DNA from: Roseiarcus sp963696665
GTDB lineage: Bacteria; Pseudomonadota; Alphaproteobacteria; Rhizobiales; Beijerinckiaceae
Direction: 5' to 3'
Assembly: GCA_963696665.1 (NCBI GenBank)
Contig: CAVOLE010000039.1
Location: 186,001-250,000, forward strand
DNA: 64,000 bases
Both the position numbers and the translations under genes were made by a program. Positions 47,301 to 56,079 of the stretch are shown here, piece after piece (within the stretch, counting starts at the first letter, position 1; every line of letters begins with the position of its first letter). The notes below the pieces were generated by a model that worked only from the letters and a program-made list of their open reading frames with translations, was not told the DNA's origin and made no database searches.

Positions 47301-47521
47301 TGCTTATGACCGCGCTCGCGATGATCATCGGCATGGGGCCGATGGCGCTCAGCGCCGAACTGAACGCACCGCTCGGCCGCGCGGTGATCGGGGGTCTCGT
47401 CTTCGCCACCGTGGCGACGCTGCTGTTCGTTCCGGCCGTCTTCCGGCTCGTTCATGAGCGCAAGCCGAGGACGGCGAGCGCGCCCGCGCCGAACCTTCCC
47501 GCCGAGGCCACGCCCGCATGA
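44337..47521 (+). CDS. RND efflux permease (AcrB/MdtB-like), frameshifted near the N-terminus
   Basis: An inner-membrane proton-driven drug/metabolite pump of about 1,060 residues. The N-terminus MLAIVRIALNKPYTFVVMAM is in one frame and the rest, from APDDMSGRVIYYYERYL, in another. They join at 44499-44505 (QYNGL|APDD), where one base is missing in TTGCCCCGG. Later motifs include FLGSWRSTVIIMVSIPLAIL, GLALAVGILVDDATVTIENI (the conserved Asp-Asp region of TM4) and the second-half TGAIMCMGVATANSILVVSF. No strong ribosome site is visible. It is followed by adaptor and outer-membrane genes. Confidence 0.88.
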
Positions 47522-48867
47522 GCCAGGACCAAGCCGAAGCACCCACTCGCAGCCCTGAGGAGGAAGCGCAAGGGAATGCGGGGCATGAGCAAGCGCCGGC
47601 TCACGCCGAGCCTCTCAACACCGATGCGGAGGATCGCCGTCCCGTCAAGGTCGGGCGCGCAATCCTGCTTCTGGCGGTCGCGGCGATCGCTGTCGCCTAC
47701 AGCGGAATTTCCGGGCGCAGTCGCGACGACGAGAAGCTCAAGCAATGGACGGAGCAGCAGGCCATTCCGCCGGTTGCGGTGGTTGAGCCCAAGCGGGGCG
47801 GAGAAGCGCGCGAACTCGTCCTGCCCGGCAATGTCAACGCCTTCTACAGCGCCAACATTCACGGGCAGGTCAAGGGCTACGTACAAGAGTGGCGAAAAGA
47901 CATCGGCGCCAAGGTGAAACAGGGCGACGTACTCGCGGTCGTCGACACCCCCGAGCTCGACCAGAGCATCGCCGCGGCGCAAAGCGAAGTGGCGAAGGCC
48001 AATGCAAATCTCGCCCTGGCGAAGGTGACGGCGGGGCGGTGGAATTCGCTGCGCGCCACGGCCGCGGTATCCCAGCAGGCTGTCGATGAGAAGGATGCCG
48101 GCGCAAAGGCAAGGGCGGCCGACCTCGAGGCCGCTCAGTCGAACCTCGATCGGCTAAAGGCGGAGAAGGGGTTCGCCAATATCGTGGCCCCGTTCGACGG
48201 CGTGGTCACCGCCCGCAACGTCGACGTCGGAACGCTGGTCAGAGCCGACGGGGTCGACGCCCGAGCCCTGTTCACCGTCGCCGACATTCACCAGATGCGG
48301 ATTTATGTCCCAGTGCCGGAAACCTACGCAGCCGACCTGAAGGACGGAATGAAGGCGACGCTCGAACTGCCGGAGTACCCCAACCGCGTGTTCGATGCGA
48401 CAATCATCACGACCTCGCACGCCATCGATCAGAAATCGCGAACACTGCTGGTGGAGCTTCTCGCCGACAACAAGGAAGGATTGCTCCAACCTGGCGCATT
48501 TACGCGCGTCCATTTTCAGATCCCGCCTGATCCCAATACTTACACCGTTCCGGCCAGCGCGATGCTCTATCGCGATACCGAGCCGAAGATCGCCGTCGTT
48601 GGGCCTGATAACCGTATCGTCCTGAAGGACGTGCGTATTATGCGGGATCTGGGAACGAGGGTCGAGATCGCCGGAGGGGTCACCAAGGACGTGCGTATCG
48701 TGACCAATCCGCCCGATTCGATTAGCGACGGCGAGGAGGTTAAGGTCATGGAGGCGGCTGGGGAGAAGGGGCAGGGGCCGTCCGCACAGCAGCGAGCGGA
48801 GGAGCCAAAGGATCATCCGAAGAGCGCCGACGAGATGGCGCAAACAGGGCGGGATCACGGAAAATGA
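47518..48867 (+). CDS. RND periplasmic adaptor (HlyD/AcrA type)
   Basis: A 449-residue membrane-fusion protein. The cytosolic start is Glu/Pro-rich, followed by one transmembrane anchor (AILLLAVAAIAVAYSGISG). It has a lipoyl half GQVKGYVQEWRKDIGAKVKQ, a coiled-coil hairpin rich in Ala (IAAAQSEVAKANANLALAKV), and a beta-barrel GFANIVAPFDGVVTARNVDV. It links the RND pump to the outer-membrane factor. ATG overlaps the pump stop by 4 bases. Confidence 0.93.
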   Translation: MSQDQAEAPTRSPEEEAQGNAGHEQAPAHAEPLNTDAEDRRPVKVGRAILLLAVAAIAVAYSGISGRSRDDEKLKQWTEQQAIPPVAVVEPKRGGEARELVLPGNVNAFYSANIHGQVKGYVQEWRKDIGAKVKQGDVLAVVDTPELDQSIAAAQSEVAKANANLALAKVTAGRWNSLRATAAVSQQAVDEKDAGAKARAADLEAAQSNLDRLKAEKGFANIVAPFDGVVTARNVDVGTLVRADGVDARALFTVADIHQMRIYVPVPETYAADLKDGMKATLELPEYPNRVFDATIITTSHAIDQKSRTLLVELLADNKEGLLQPGAFTRVHFQIPPDPNTYTVPASAMLYRDTEPKIAVVGPDNRIVLKDVRIMRDLGTRVEIAGGVTKDVRIVTNPPDSISDGEEVKVMEAAGEKGQGPSAQQRAEEPKDHPKSADEMAQTGRDHGK

Positions 48868-48993
48868 AGTGGCGGTCGTGGCTTGCGGCGCCGATCGCGC
48901 TTGCGCTCGGCGGCTGCGAGTTTGCGCGGCGACCCGTGTGGGACGGTCCACGGCCCATCTGCGGCGAGCCGCGCTTCGTTGGGAGTCGGGGAC

Positions 48994-50532
48994 GTGAGGG
49001 GCTTGTCTGTGCCAGTGTTGCTGGCGGTAGCGACCGCCGTGGCGAGTTGCTCCGTCGGTCCGGACTATCGCACGCCTGTCGTGCATTTGCCGTCAGGTTT
49101 TCTCGCTCTCGCGCCATCTGGCCAAAAGAGCAAAGCTCCCGAACCCGCGACCGCCGACCTGACGCAGTGGTGGCGCTCGCTCGACGACCCCAAACTGAAT
49201 TCCCTCGAGGATCGCGCTCTCCAGGCTAATCTGGATCTCGAGATCGCTTTAAATCGGATTCAGGAGGCGCGCGCGGAGTTGGTGGTGCTCGCCAATCAGG
49301 CGCTTCCGCAGGGCGGGGCGACCGGAGGGGGCGGCGTTGGAACTGGGACGGACGAGACGCGCAATCGCGCGGCGCCGTCGTTTCGATCGGCGGTAAACAG
49401 CACAGGCTTCAGCAGCGTACAGGAAGCGGGCGGGTTCGAGGGGAATTGGGACCTCGATCTGTTCGGCAAGATTCGCCGCAGGGTGGAGGCGCAAACTTAC
49501 GACGCCGAGGCTCTCAAGGCCGCTTGGGACTGGGTGATGGTGGTGGTCACGGCCGACGTCGCCCGGGATTATCTCGATATGCGCGCCGAGCAAGCGCGCC
49601 TCGCCGTCCTCAAGAAGAACATCGTCGCCGCCCAAAGCGGTCAGGAGCTCGCGCAGACCCTCTTCGACCGCGGGCTCACCGACGAATTGGACGTCGCGCT
49701 GGCGAGGCGGCAGGTGGCGACATTCCAGGCCCAGGTGGCGCCGCTCGAAGCGCAAATCGACGCGAGCCGCAATGCGATCGCGGTGCTCTTGGGGCAATAC
49801 CCTGAGGACCTCGCCAAGGAACTGGCGAAGCCCGGCCCCATTCCGACGCTGCCGCACCGAATTCCGACCGGCGGGCCGGTGGATTTGCTGCGGCGACGTC
49901 CTGATATCGCCGAGGCCGAGCGTCGCGTCGCGGGGGCGACCGCGCGCATCGGCGTTGCGGTTGCGCAATTGTTTCCAGACGTATTCCTGACCGGGGCGGC
50001 TGGCGGCCAAGCCGGAATTCGTTCGTCGCATACCGTCGGCGCCGCGAACTGGATCGGCTCGATCGGGCCAGGCGCTTACTGGCCCCTCCTCGATTTCGGC
50101 GCGCTCGACGCCCAGATCGAGATCGCGGATCTGACGACGCGCGAACAACTGGCCGCCTACAAGCAATCGATCTTGACCGCGGTGCAACAAGTCGACGACG
50201 CGACGGTTTCCTATCGAGCGCAGCAGGAAAGTCTGCGCAACCTCGATCGCGCGCTGACCGCCGCCCGTCTCTCGACCCAGCTCGCCACCGACCGTTACAA
50301 AGACGGCTTGACCGATTATCTGAACGTTTTGGACGCGGAGCGGCAGCAGTTCGACCTCCAGGAGCAATATGTCTCGACCCAACAGATCGAGGCGGAGTCT
50401 CTGGTCGGCCTCTACAAGGCGCTCGGCGGGGGCTGGCAACCCGGCGCGACCATTCCGCCGCTTCGGCAAGTCGAGCCCGCCGCGATCGCCGCCGCGCGCT
50501 ATCTAAATCGCGGTCCCGAGGGAGTTCGCTGA
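48994..50532 (+). CDS. RND outer-membrane factor (OprM/NodT-type lipoprotein)
   Basis: TolC-like channel protein of about 512 residues. GTG start with GGGAG 8 bases upstream; the signal ends ATAVASC, a lipobox, followed by SVGPDYRTPVVHLPSGF. Duplicate OEP repeats follow (GNWDLDLFGKIRRRVEAQTY; YWPLLDFGALDAQIEIADLT; ATDRYKDGLTDYLNVLDAER) and VGLYKALGGGW. It completes the tripartite pump. An earlier ATG at 48864 begins a different frame with its own lipobox (LALGGC), so the exact start is uncertain. Confidence 0.87.
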   Translation: MRGLSVPVLLAVATAVASCSVGPDYRTPVVHLPSGFLALAPSGQKSKAPEPATADLTQWWRSLDDPKLNSLEDRALQANLDLEIALNRIQEARAELVVLANQALPQGGATGGGGVGTGTDETRNRAAPSFRSAVNSTGFSSVQEAGGFEGNWDLDLFGKIRRRVEAQTYDAEALKAAWDWVMVVVTADVARDYLDMRAEQARLAVLKKNIVAAQSGQELAQTLFDRGLTDELDVALARRQVATFQAQVAPLEAQIDASRNAIAVLLGQYPEDLAKELAKPGPIPTLPHRIPTGGPVDLLRRRPDIAEAERRVAGATARIGVAVAQLFPDVFLTGAAGGQAGIRSSHTVGAANWIGSIGPGAYWPLLDFGALDAQIEIADLTTREQLAAYKQSILTAVQQVDDATVSYRAQQESLRNLDRALTAARLSTQLATDRYKDGLTDYLNVLDAERQQFDLQEQYVSTQQIEAESLVGLYKALGGGWQPGATIPPLRQVEPAAIAAARYLNRGPEGVR

Positions 50533-50533
50533 A

Positions 50534-50890
50534 ATGTGGGTCGTGCAGGCCGCGTTGCAGCGACCCTATTCGTTGGTCGCGCTCGCATTGCTGGCCGAGG
50601 AATACAATCAGGCGGCGACGGCGGCCCGTAAGGCGGCCGCCCTGTCCTTGACTCTCTACTGCGACCGGGCGTCCTCCTACCGCGACGGGGTGACGGCGCA
50701 AAGCGCGGCGCTGGAGGCGGAAAGGCTCGCAATCGTGCTCCATACGCGCCAAATGGCGGCCGATATCAGGCCCATGCTCGCGCTCGGCGGCGGTTGGACC
50801 GTCCCCGCCCGAGCCACGCGCCAGGCCGCCCGGCTTTGCGCCGTATCTCGCGCAATAGGCCCGCCGGGCCTAGGGAGGGATAATGGTTGA
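50534..50890 (+). pseudogene. Chimeric remnant: RND pump N-terminus joined to an outer-membrane-factor C-terminus
   Basis: A 118-codon frame whose first 21 residues, MWVVQAALQRPYSLVALALL, resemble the N-terminus of an RND pump (compare ...RIALNKPYTFVVMAM in the intact one). From about residue 45 (RASSYRDGVTAQSAALEAER...LALGGGW) it resembles the end of an outer-membrane factor. It appears to be a second efflux cassette that lost everything between by deletion. It begins 1 base after the intact OMF stop. Confidence 0.6.
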
Positions 50891-51314
50891 CCAGGCGACA
50901 AGGCCCGCCAATTGCGCCGCCTGCGCTTTCTGGCGCAAGGTCAGGGAAGGCGAAGGGGTCTGCGCTCGGCATGCGCCGCAGACATCGATACGCCCCGAAG
51001 AAGTCGCCCACTGGCCGCAGACGCGGAGCTGGCAGTGGTGCGGCGAAGGCGTCGCGGCCATAGCGGCCTCGCTCGCGACGCACTGCGCAGATTGCCTCTA
51101 TTGGCAGCATCCCCAGGGCGGCCTCCGTCCGGTCAACCGCGGCGACATGCCCATGGCGTGGTGGGAGCATGCTGGCATCTGCGCGCGCCACGCGCCCCAC
51201 CCGGTTTCGGAGCCCGGACCGAGAGCGTTTTGGCGTGCAACGCGCGATACGGATCTCTGCGCGGAGGGACTTCCGTGCAATCCAGGCGAGCGGTCGCCAG
51301 CCGTGCACCCATAA
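50883..51314 (+). CDS. Cysteine-rich protein with two repeated domains
   Basis: A 143-residue cytosolic-looking protein made of two homologous halves. Half 1: NCAACAFWRKVREGEGVCAR, HAP, ..CGEG. Half 2: HCADCLYWQ..., AGICARHAP, FWRATRDTDLCAEG. Each half has Cys-x2-Cys, then CARHAP and a final Cys, a probable zinc- or metal-binding domain. Its start overlaps the end of the chimeric remnant (ATGGTTGA). Function unknown. Confidence 0.65.
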   Translation: MVDQATRPANCAACAFWRKVREGEGVCARHAPQTSIRPEEVAHWPQTRSWQWCGEGVAAIAASLATHCADCLYWQHPQGGLRPVNRGDMPMAWWEHAGICARHAPHPVSEPGPRAFWRATRDTDLCAEGLPCNPGERSPAVHP

Positions 51315-51445
51315 AGTCAGTACGCGTTTTGCTAGCCAAACCGTTTGAGGTCGGTTTGCGGCGTTGTGAAAGCTCTCCACCTTTCGTGGCGATTTCATCA
51401 AGCCTTAAGACCTAGACTAACGGGTCTGACGTCGTGTGCTTAAGT

Positions 51446-51511
51446 GAGACAGACGGCTTGAGCCGGAACCCGAACGACTGTGTCGTGTGGGGTTGCATCG
51501 ACAGCAACTGA
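51446..51511 (+). pseudogene. Relic of a DGLS...DDC...GC small-protein gene
   Basis: The frame reads ETDGLSRNPNDCVVWGCIDS then Asn and stop. It matches the C-terminal motif of the proteins at 36976 and 57373 almost exactly, but no start codon or signal peptide precedes it: a TAG lies in frame at 51413. It is the last piece of a deleted copy. Confidence 0.7.
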
Positions 51512-51631
51512 GCGCTGGATCAAACGAGTCCCACAGCGACCCGGTGTCAGTGCGCGAGTTGCGACCCTTAGAGGCTGGCCGCCCTGGAGTGTGGCCCACA
51601 GGGAAGCGCTGCGCGAACGTATGGCGCCATC

Positions 51632-51973
51632 ATGGAGAGCGTCGCTCCCATCAGCCCGATCGATTGCCGATCGGGAACGTTCTACGCGCTTGCGACAGCG
51701 GTTCTTGTCTCATTCCAAGAGCCCTTCTCGGCGCTCGCGGCCAGGTCGCTCGGCTCCCTCGACTTTATGGCCTTCACGCAGCTCGCCCTTTTCTTCTCGA
51801 TTCCGCTCCTGATCCTGCGAGCTGACAGTCGGCGCGACTTCGTCGCGATTGTTTTCGGCGTGAGAAACTGGCCTAAGCTCTGTGTCATTTTTCTCGTCGG
51901 GGCAGCGGGGCTCACGCTAACGACGTCGCCTAAACGGCTTCTCAGCTTTCGGCCGGGCGATAGGCGGCCCTAG
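51632..51973 (+). pseudogene. Truncated EamA/DMT-family transporter
   Basis: About 97 residues matching the first third of a drug/metabolite transporter: FYALATAVLVSFQEPFSALA, FMAFTQLALFFSIPLLILRA, WPKLCVIFLVGAAGLTLT. It then runs into unrelated sequence and stops. Full-length members have about 300 residues and 10 helices; only 3 helices are left. It is probably non-functional. Confidence 0.6.
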
Positions 51974-52120
51974 CTTTTTTGTCCGGCGGGCTGTCGCCAT
52001 CGTAAAGCTGTTTCCGGAACGATCCTAAAATATATTTCGGCTTCGTCACGCTGGATTGTGAAAGAGGCCCTAATTACATTGTGCAAACGCGCGCCCCCGC
52101 TCGGGACTGTGGAGGTCGAA

Positions 52121-52465
52121 GTGAAGTCAATCGCTGCTTGGAGCATAGCGCTCGCGGCTTGCGTGTCGATTCCGGCGATCGCCATCGCGCAGGAATCCGC
52201 CCCCCAGGCGCCGAGTGATTACCACCACACGGTCCATCACCATGTTCACGACGGCCAGCACTACCACGTGCACCGCTTCGAGGCGCGCAACCGGGCGGTG
52301 GCGGCGCCAGCGGCAGCCGCTACGACTGCGGCTCCTCAGGCGGCGCCTTTCGGCTTGTCCTGGCCGCATATCGCCCCTTACCCAAATAACAAGGGCGACG
52401 AAGACGGATTGAGCGGAGATACAGACGACTGCAACAAGGGCTGCGTAGGCGGCGCCCCGGACTGA
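52121..52465 (+). CDS. Small secreted His-rich protein with a DGLS...DDC...GC end (member 2)
   Basis: A 114-residue exported protein with GTG start (GGAGG 6 bases upstream) and signal peptide ending IAIAQ. It has a His cluster DYHHTVHHHVHDGQHYHVHR, an Ala-rich linker, and the C-terminus GDEDGLSGDTDDCNKGC, which is the DGLS...DDC...GC motif of the small proteins at 36976 and 57373 in a diverged form. It converges on the porin at 52501, 35 bases away. The His cluster suggests metal binding. Function unknown. Confidence 0.7.
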   Translation: MKSIAAWSIALAACVSIPAIAIAQESAPQAPSDYHHTVHHHVHDGQHYHVHRFEARNRAVAAPAAAATTAAPQAAPFGLSWPHIAPYPNNKGDEDGLSGDTDDCNKGCVGGAPD

Positions 52466-52500
52466 CGATCGTCGCGGCGTCTTCGCGCACGGCTCCCAGG

Positions 52501-54075
52501 TTAGAAGCGGACGCGGATGCCGACCGTTGGGTCATAGTTCTGCGTACGCGGCGTATTGACGTTCAGAACCGTCGCCATTCCAGGGATCACGACGGTCGAG
52601 GTCGAAAAGAAGCCGTTGGCCAGACCGCCGTAGACGTTGCTCAACAAGACGCCGGCATAGATATCGACACGCTTGACCGGCTTCCAGTCGAGCAGGAACG
52701 ACAGTCCAGTCTGGCTGCCAGCGCACTTGCTGCTGCTGATAAAGGCGCCGGAGCCCGTGCAGGCGCTGGTGTTGAAATTGTTCTGGTTCTGATAGTAGAA
52801 GCCGCCCATAGCCTCGAGATCGCTTCGTATCTTCCACCTGGCGCCGAACCAGAACGTGTTCAGGACCCGCTGAATATCGTAATTGTTAACGGTGACTGCC
52901 TGGTTGGTGTAGACGCCGCTCTTGTTGACGAATCCCGGGGGGATGAAGATGCCCTGGGCGATGGTCGGAAAGCCGGTCAGAAAATCGTCAGACGGGTTCA
53001 TCTGCCGCGCGTAGATCCAGCCGCCGTACAACGTGAGCGGGTCCCATTTGTATCTGGCGACGACTTCCGCGCCGAGGTTATTCGACAAAGTCGCCTTGAG
53101 CACCGTGTTGGGATCGAAGAACTGGTTGTTCACATTGATGAAGCAGTTCGCTGGCGTGAGGCAGGCGATGTTCGAGCCGCCGAAGCTCGATAGCGACACC
53201 GCGTCGTTCGCCCAACTTAGAACGCCGTCGAGTGACAGCGATCCGAAGTCTGCGCCGAGCTGCCCCTGATACATGCCGTTTGAGGCGTTGCCGATCCCGT
53301 AGCCGCCGACCTGCGCCTGAACCGCCGCCCGAAAATTCTGATAGGTCAGGCGATAGGTGAAGGCGGTGTTCGGGCGGGCGGTCGGACTGCTTCCAAAGCC
53401 GGCGAACGCCGCTGAAAAGCCGAGCGTGGAAAAGGCCGTCGACGCGACCGGGTCATAAGCTCCTGTAACATCGAGGGCGAGTGAATTGGTTCGGCCGAAG
53501 GTCAGAGTGCCGTAGACCGGGTTGCTGATGCCCAAGTATCCTTGCGAGTTGTCCCACTGACCGGCGCGGCTGCCGTCGAAGTTCGCATTTTGAAAAGGAA
53601 AGGCGCCGCTTGGCCTGGCGTTGTTGTCCGCGAGCGAGCGTGGTCCGCTGAAGAACATACCCGAGTACGGATTGACGCCCGCTTCGAGGACGCCGATCAG
53701 CGACCAGCCCGGCAGACCGACGCGCGCAAGGTCTTCCTTCATCTTGAGGCCGATCACCGAGGTGCTGAGGCCGTTGTAGCCAGCGACCCATTTGCTCTCG
53801 TAGGCGTTCCTCTGAATGGCGTAATTGACCTTGTCGGCGGCCGGATTCTTGTCGACGCCCTCGTGTAGATAGGCGGCGTTGAGGTCGAGCGTGCCGTAAA
53901 GCGTAATCCCGTATGCGCTGAGCGGACAGTCGCTTGCCGAGGCGTTGAGCCAGTCCCAGAAGCTTACGAAGCAGTTTGGCTTTGACTCCGCGGGCGCTTT
54001 CGTCGTCGGCAGATCGGCCGCCTGCGCCAAGCTCGCAATTCCCGCCGCAAATAACGCGATCCCCAGTCTTTTCAT
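52501..54075 (-). CDS. Outer-membrane porin, paralogue C
   Basis: A 524-residue porin with signal peptide MKRLGIALFAAGIASLAQA, mature start ADLPTTKAPAESKPNCF, CPLSAYGITLYGTLDLNAAY, and the shared KRVDIYAGVLLSNVYGGLAN, ending GIRVRF. I chose the ATG at 54075, which has GGGGAG upstream and opens the signal peptide. It is divergent from porin D and convergent with the His-rich small gene. It differs from A and B in the surface loops. Confidence 0.9.
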   Translation of the reverse strand: MKRLGIALFAAGIASLAQAADLPTTKAPAESKPNCFVSFWDWLNASASDCPLSAYGITLYGTLDLNAAYLHEGVDKNPAADKVNYAIQRNAYESKWVAGYNGLSTSVIGLKMKEDLARVGLPGWSLIGVLEAGVNPYSGMFFSGPRSLADNNARPSGAFPFQNANFDGSRAGQWDNSQGYLGISNPVYGTLTFGRTNSLALDVTGAYDPVASTAFSTLGFSAAFAGFGSSPTARPNTAFTYRLTYQNFRAAVQAQVGGYGIGNASNGMYQGQLGADFGSLSLDGVLSWANDAVSLSSFGGSNIACLTPANCFINVNNQFFDPNTVLKATLSNNLGAEVVARYKWDPLTLYGGWIYARQMNPSDDFLTGFPTIAQGIFIPPGFVNKSGVYTNQAVTVNNYDIQRVLNTFWFGARWKIRSDLEAMGGFYYQNQNNFNTSACTGSGAFISSSKCAGSQTGLSFLLDWKPVKRVDIYAGVLLSNVYGGLANGFFSTSTVVIPGMATVLNVNTPRTQNYDPTVGIRVRF

Positions 54076-54590
54076 TGGCTCCCCGAGCCCAAGCTCAACC
54101 GCCCCCCCCACGCCCGACCTCTTGTATCGTCGTCCGAAGTTGGATTTGCAGCTCGCGTCGCCTTGTCGACAGGCAGCGCCGATCCGAACTCGCCCGAAAA
54201 ACTACCCCGCTCAAGCTGAAGGGATTGTATATCGTTGTATATATCGCCCCTACGACGCGCGCAAAAGCCCAAGCCGCCGTCGACTGCATCGTCGCGTCTA
54301 AAGGTCGTGTCAGGGCGCGCGCAGACGCGAGCCCAGGTAGCGGAAGCGCGCCGGGTTTTTCGCGTGGTGGTGACGTCAGTATGACTGAACAAGCGCCCGA
54401 CCGCGGTCGAGTAATCGCCGAAATCGCGACGACAGACAACAACAGCATCGAGTTACCATCGCCATTAAAAGTCAATCGAACTGCCCTAAAGGACAAACAA
54501 ACAATTCGCCCGTCGCGCTCGACTTGTTGCTGGCGCCATCTAAATCGGCGACTACAATCCCCCTGTCATAAATCACTCACTTGGGCGCGA
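54076..54590. other. Divergent region between porins C and D
   Basis: About 515 bases with no supported gene, although one plus frame stays open through it into porin D. It contains a direct repeat TTGTATATCG (54225-54234) TTGTATATATCG (54235-54246). The CGATAT/ATATCG words recur as an inverted pair upstream of the beta-barrel gene at 57087, so a shared regulator is possible. Confidence 0.45.
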
Positions 54591-56039
54591 TTGATCAGGC
54601 CGGCCAGCATCGCCATCAGCTCTTTCGCGTATGTTGCTTTCTGGGCATGCGACGCGAGCGCGGCCGATTTGCCGAGCCAGCAGCCAAAGCCGGTCCAGCC
54701 GACCGCGCCGGCAACGAATCCGTGTTTCGCGAGCCTTTACGACTTTCTGGTTGCCAGCCCCGATGATTGCCCACTCTCCTGGAACGACGTCACGCTCTAC
54801 GGGAGACTTGACTACGGCGCCGGCTATGAGACGCACGGCGTTCCGTTCAACGGCAACTATCCCAATGGGTCTCAGACGCTCATTAAGAAGAACAGCAACC
54901 GTGCGCTTTATACGCTCGCGCCGAACGGGCTCGGACAGTCATATGTCGGCGTCAAGGGCCGCGAGCCTATTGCCTCCAACTGGTCGCTCGTCTTCAACTT
55001 CCAGAACGGCTTTGACCCCTTCACGTTGCAGCGCGCCAACGGGCCGAAGTCGCTGGTTCAAAACAACACGACGCCGCTTGATCAGCAAACCGCAAACGGC
55101 GATTCGAGTCGCGCGGGGCAATTGTTCAACACCGAGGCCTATGCGGGGTTCAGCCACCCGACGTTCGGCGCGCTGACCGCCGGCCGGCAGAACTCCCTCA
55201 TTCTGCAGGGTTTGGGAGACTACGACCCCATGAACTCGGCGCCCGCCTTCTCGGTCATCGGCGTCTCGAGCACCGTCGCCGGAGGGGGAGACACCGAAAA
55301 CGCCCGCTACAACACGTCGGTGAAATACCAAGTCGAGGCAGGCCCGCTGCGCTTCTCCGCGCTCTATCAGCTGGGCGGCTTCGATCAGGGCAACGGCTCG
55401 AATGGCGCTTTCTCGACCGAGGTCGAAGGGCGCTTCGGCCCGCTCAAATTCAATTTTGTGGGCCAGAAGGTGAAAGACGCGGTTTCGCTCTCCAACTTCG
55501 GCCAGTTTCCGCTGCCCCCCGGCGTGCCCTTGAACGGTCTCAAGGCGACCCTTTCCGACAAGGTGAGCGGCCTGGCGGCCGTAAGGTACGACTTCGACAG
55601 GGCCTCGATCTACGCAGGATGGGAATATATTTTGTTCGCCAACCCGAGCGACGCCTATGCCGGCGGGTTCACAGCGATCGGCAACTATCCGGTCCCGGCC
55701 GGTTTCGTGAACGCGACGGCCTATACCGAGCACAAAATTCTGCGAGTGTTCTGGACAGGCGTCAAATATGCGCTTCGCGACGACCTCGATATCGCCGCGG
55801 CGTATTATCGCTACTACCAGAACGACTACAATACGAGCCCCTGCACGGATGGCGGCCTTTCCGCCTCAAGCTGCCTTGGCGCCCTCAACGCCTATTCGGC
55901 CATGATCGACTATCGCCCTTCAAAGCGCGTCACAACTTACGCCGGCTTCATGTGGTCGCAAGTGACGGGCGGGTTGGCGAGTGGCTATCTCTATCACGTC
56001 AACTTCGCCCCAACGATTGGCGTCCGGGTGGAGTTCTGA
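54591..56039 (+). CDS. Outer-membrane porin, paralogue D (non-ATG start)
   Basis: Porin of about 482 residues. The signal-like IRPASIAISSFAYVAFWACD ..ASA precedes mature ADLPSQQPKPVQPTAPATNP, with CFASLYDFL and CPLSWNDVTLYGRLDYGAGY. It ends TIGVRVEF. No ATG sits at the right place; TTG at 54591 would give a normal signal peptide. The next ATG upstream, at 54381, would add 70 residues of odd sequence. The start is therefore uncertain, and an upstream indel is possible. Divergent from porin C. Confidence 0.8.
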   Translation: MIRPASIAISSFAYVAFWACDASAADLPSQQPKPVQPTAPATNPCFASLYDFLVASPDDCPLSWNDVTLYGRLDYGAGYETHGVPFNGNYPNGSQTLIKKNSNRALYTLAPNGLGQSYVGVKGREPIASNWSLVFNFQNGFDPFTLQRANGPKSLVQNNTTPLDQQTANGDSSRAGQLFNTEAYAGFSHPTFGALTAGRQNSLILQGLGDYDPMNSAPAFSVIGVSSTVAGGGDTENARYNTSVKYQVEAGPLRFSALYQLGGFDQGNGSNGAFSTEVEGRFGPLKFNFVGQKVKDAVSLSNFGQFPLPPGVPLNGLKATLSDKVSGLAAVRYDFDRASIYAGWEYILFANPSDAYAGGFTAIGNYPVPAGFVNATAYTEHKILRVFWTGVKYALRDDLDIAAAYYRYYQNDYNTSPCTDGGLSASSCLGALNAYSAMIDYRPSKRVTTYAGFMWSQVTGGLASGYLYHVNFAPTIGVRVEF

Positions 56040-56079
56040 ATCGGACCTCATCCTCCCGAGCGGATTGGGGTAAGGTTGG

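Noticed and set aside
48864..49229. Lipoprotein-like frame MKWRSWLAAPIALALGGC overlapping the OMF start
   Set aside because: The lipobox looks real and the ATG overlaps the adaptor stop, but the rest is out of frame with the OMF and has no homology. It may be a former OMF start; kept as a note only.
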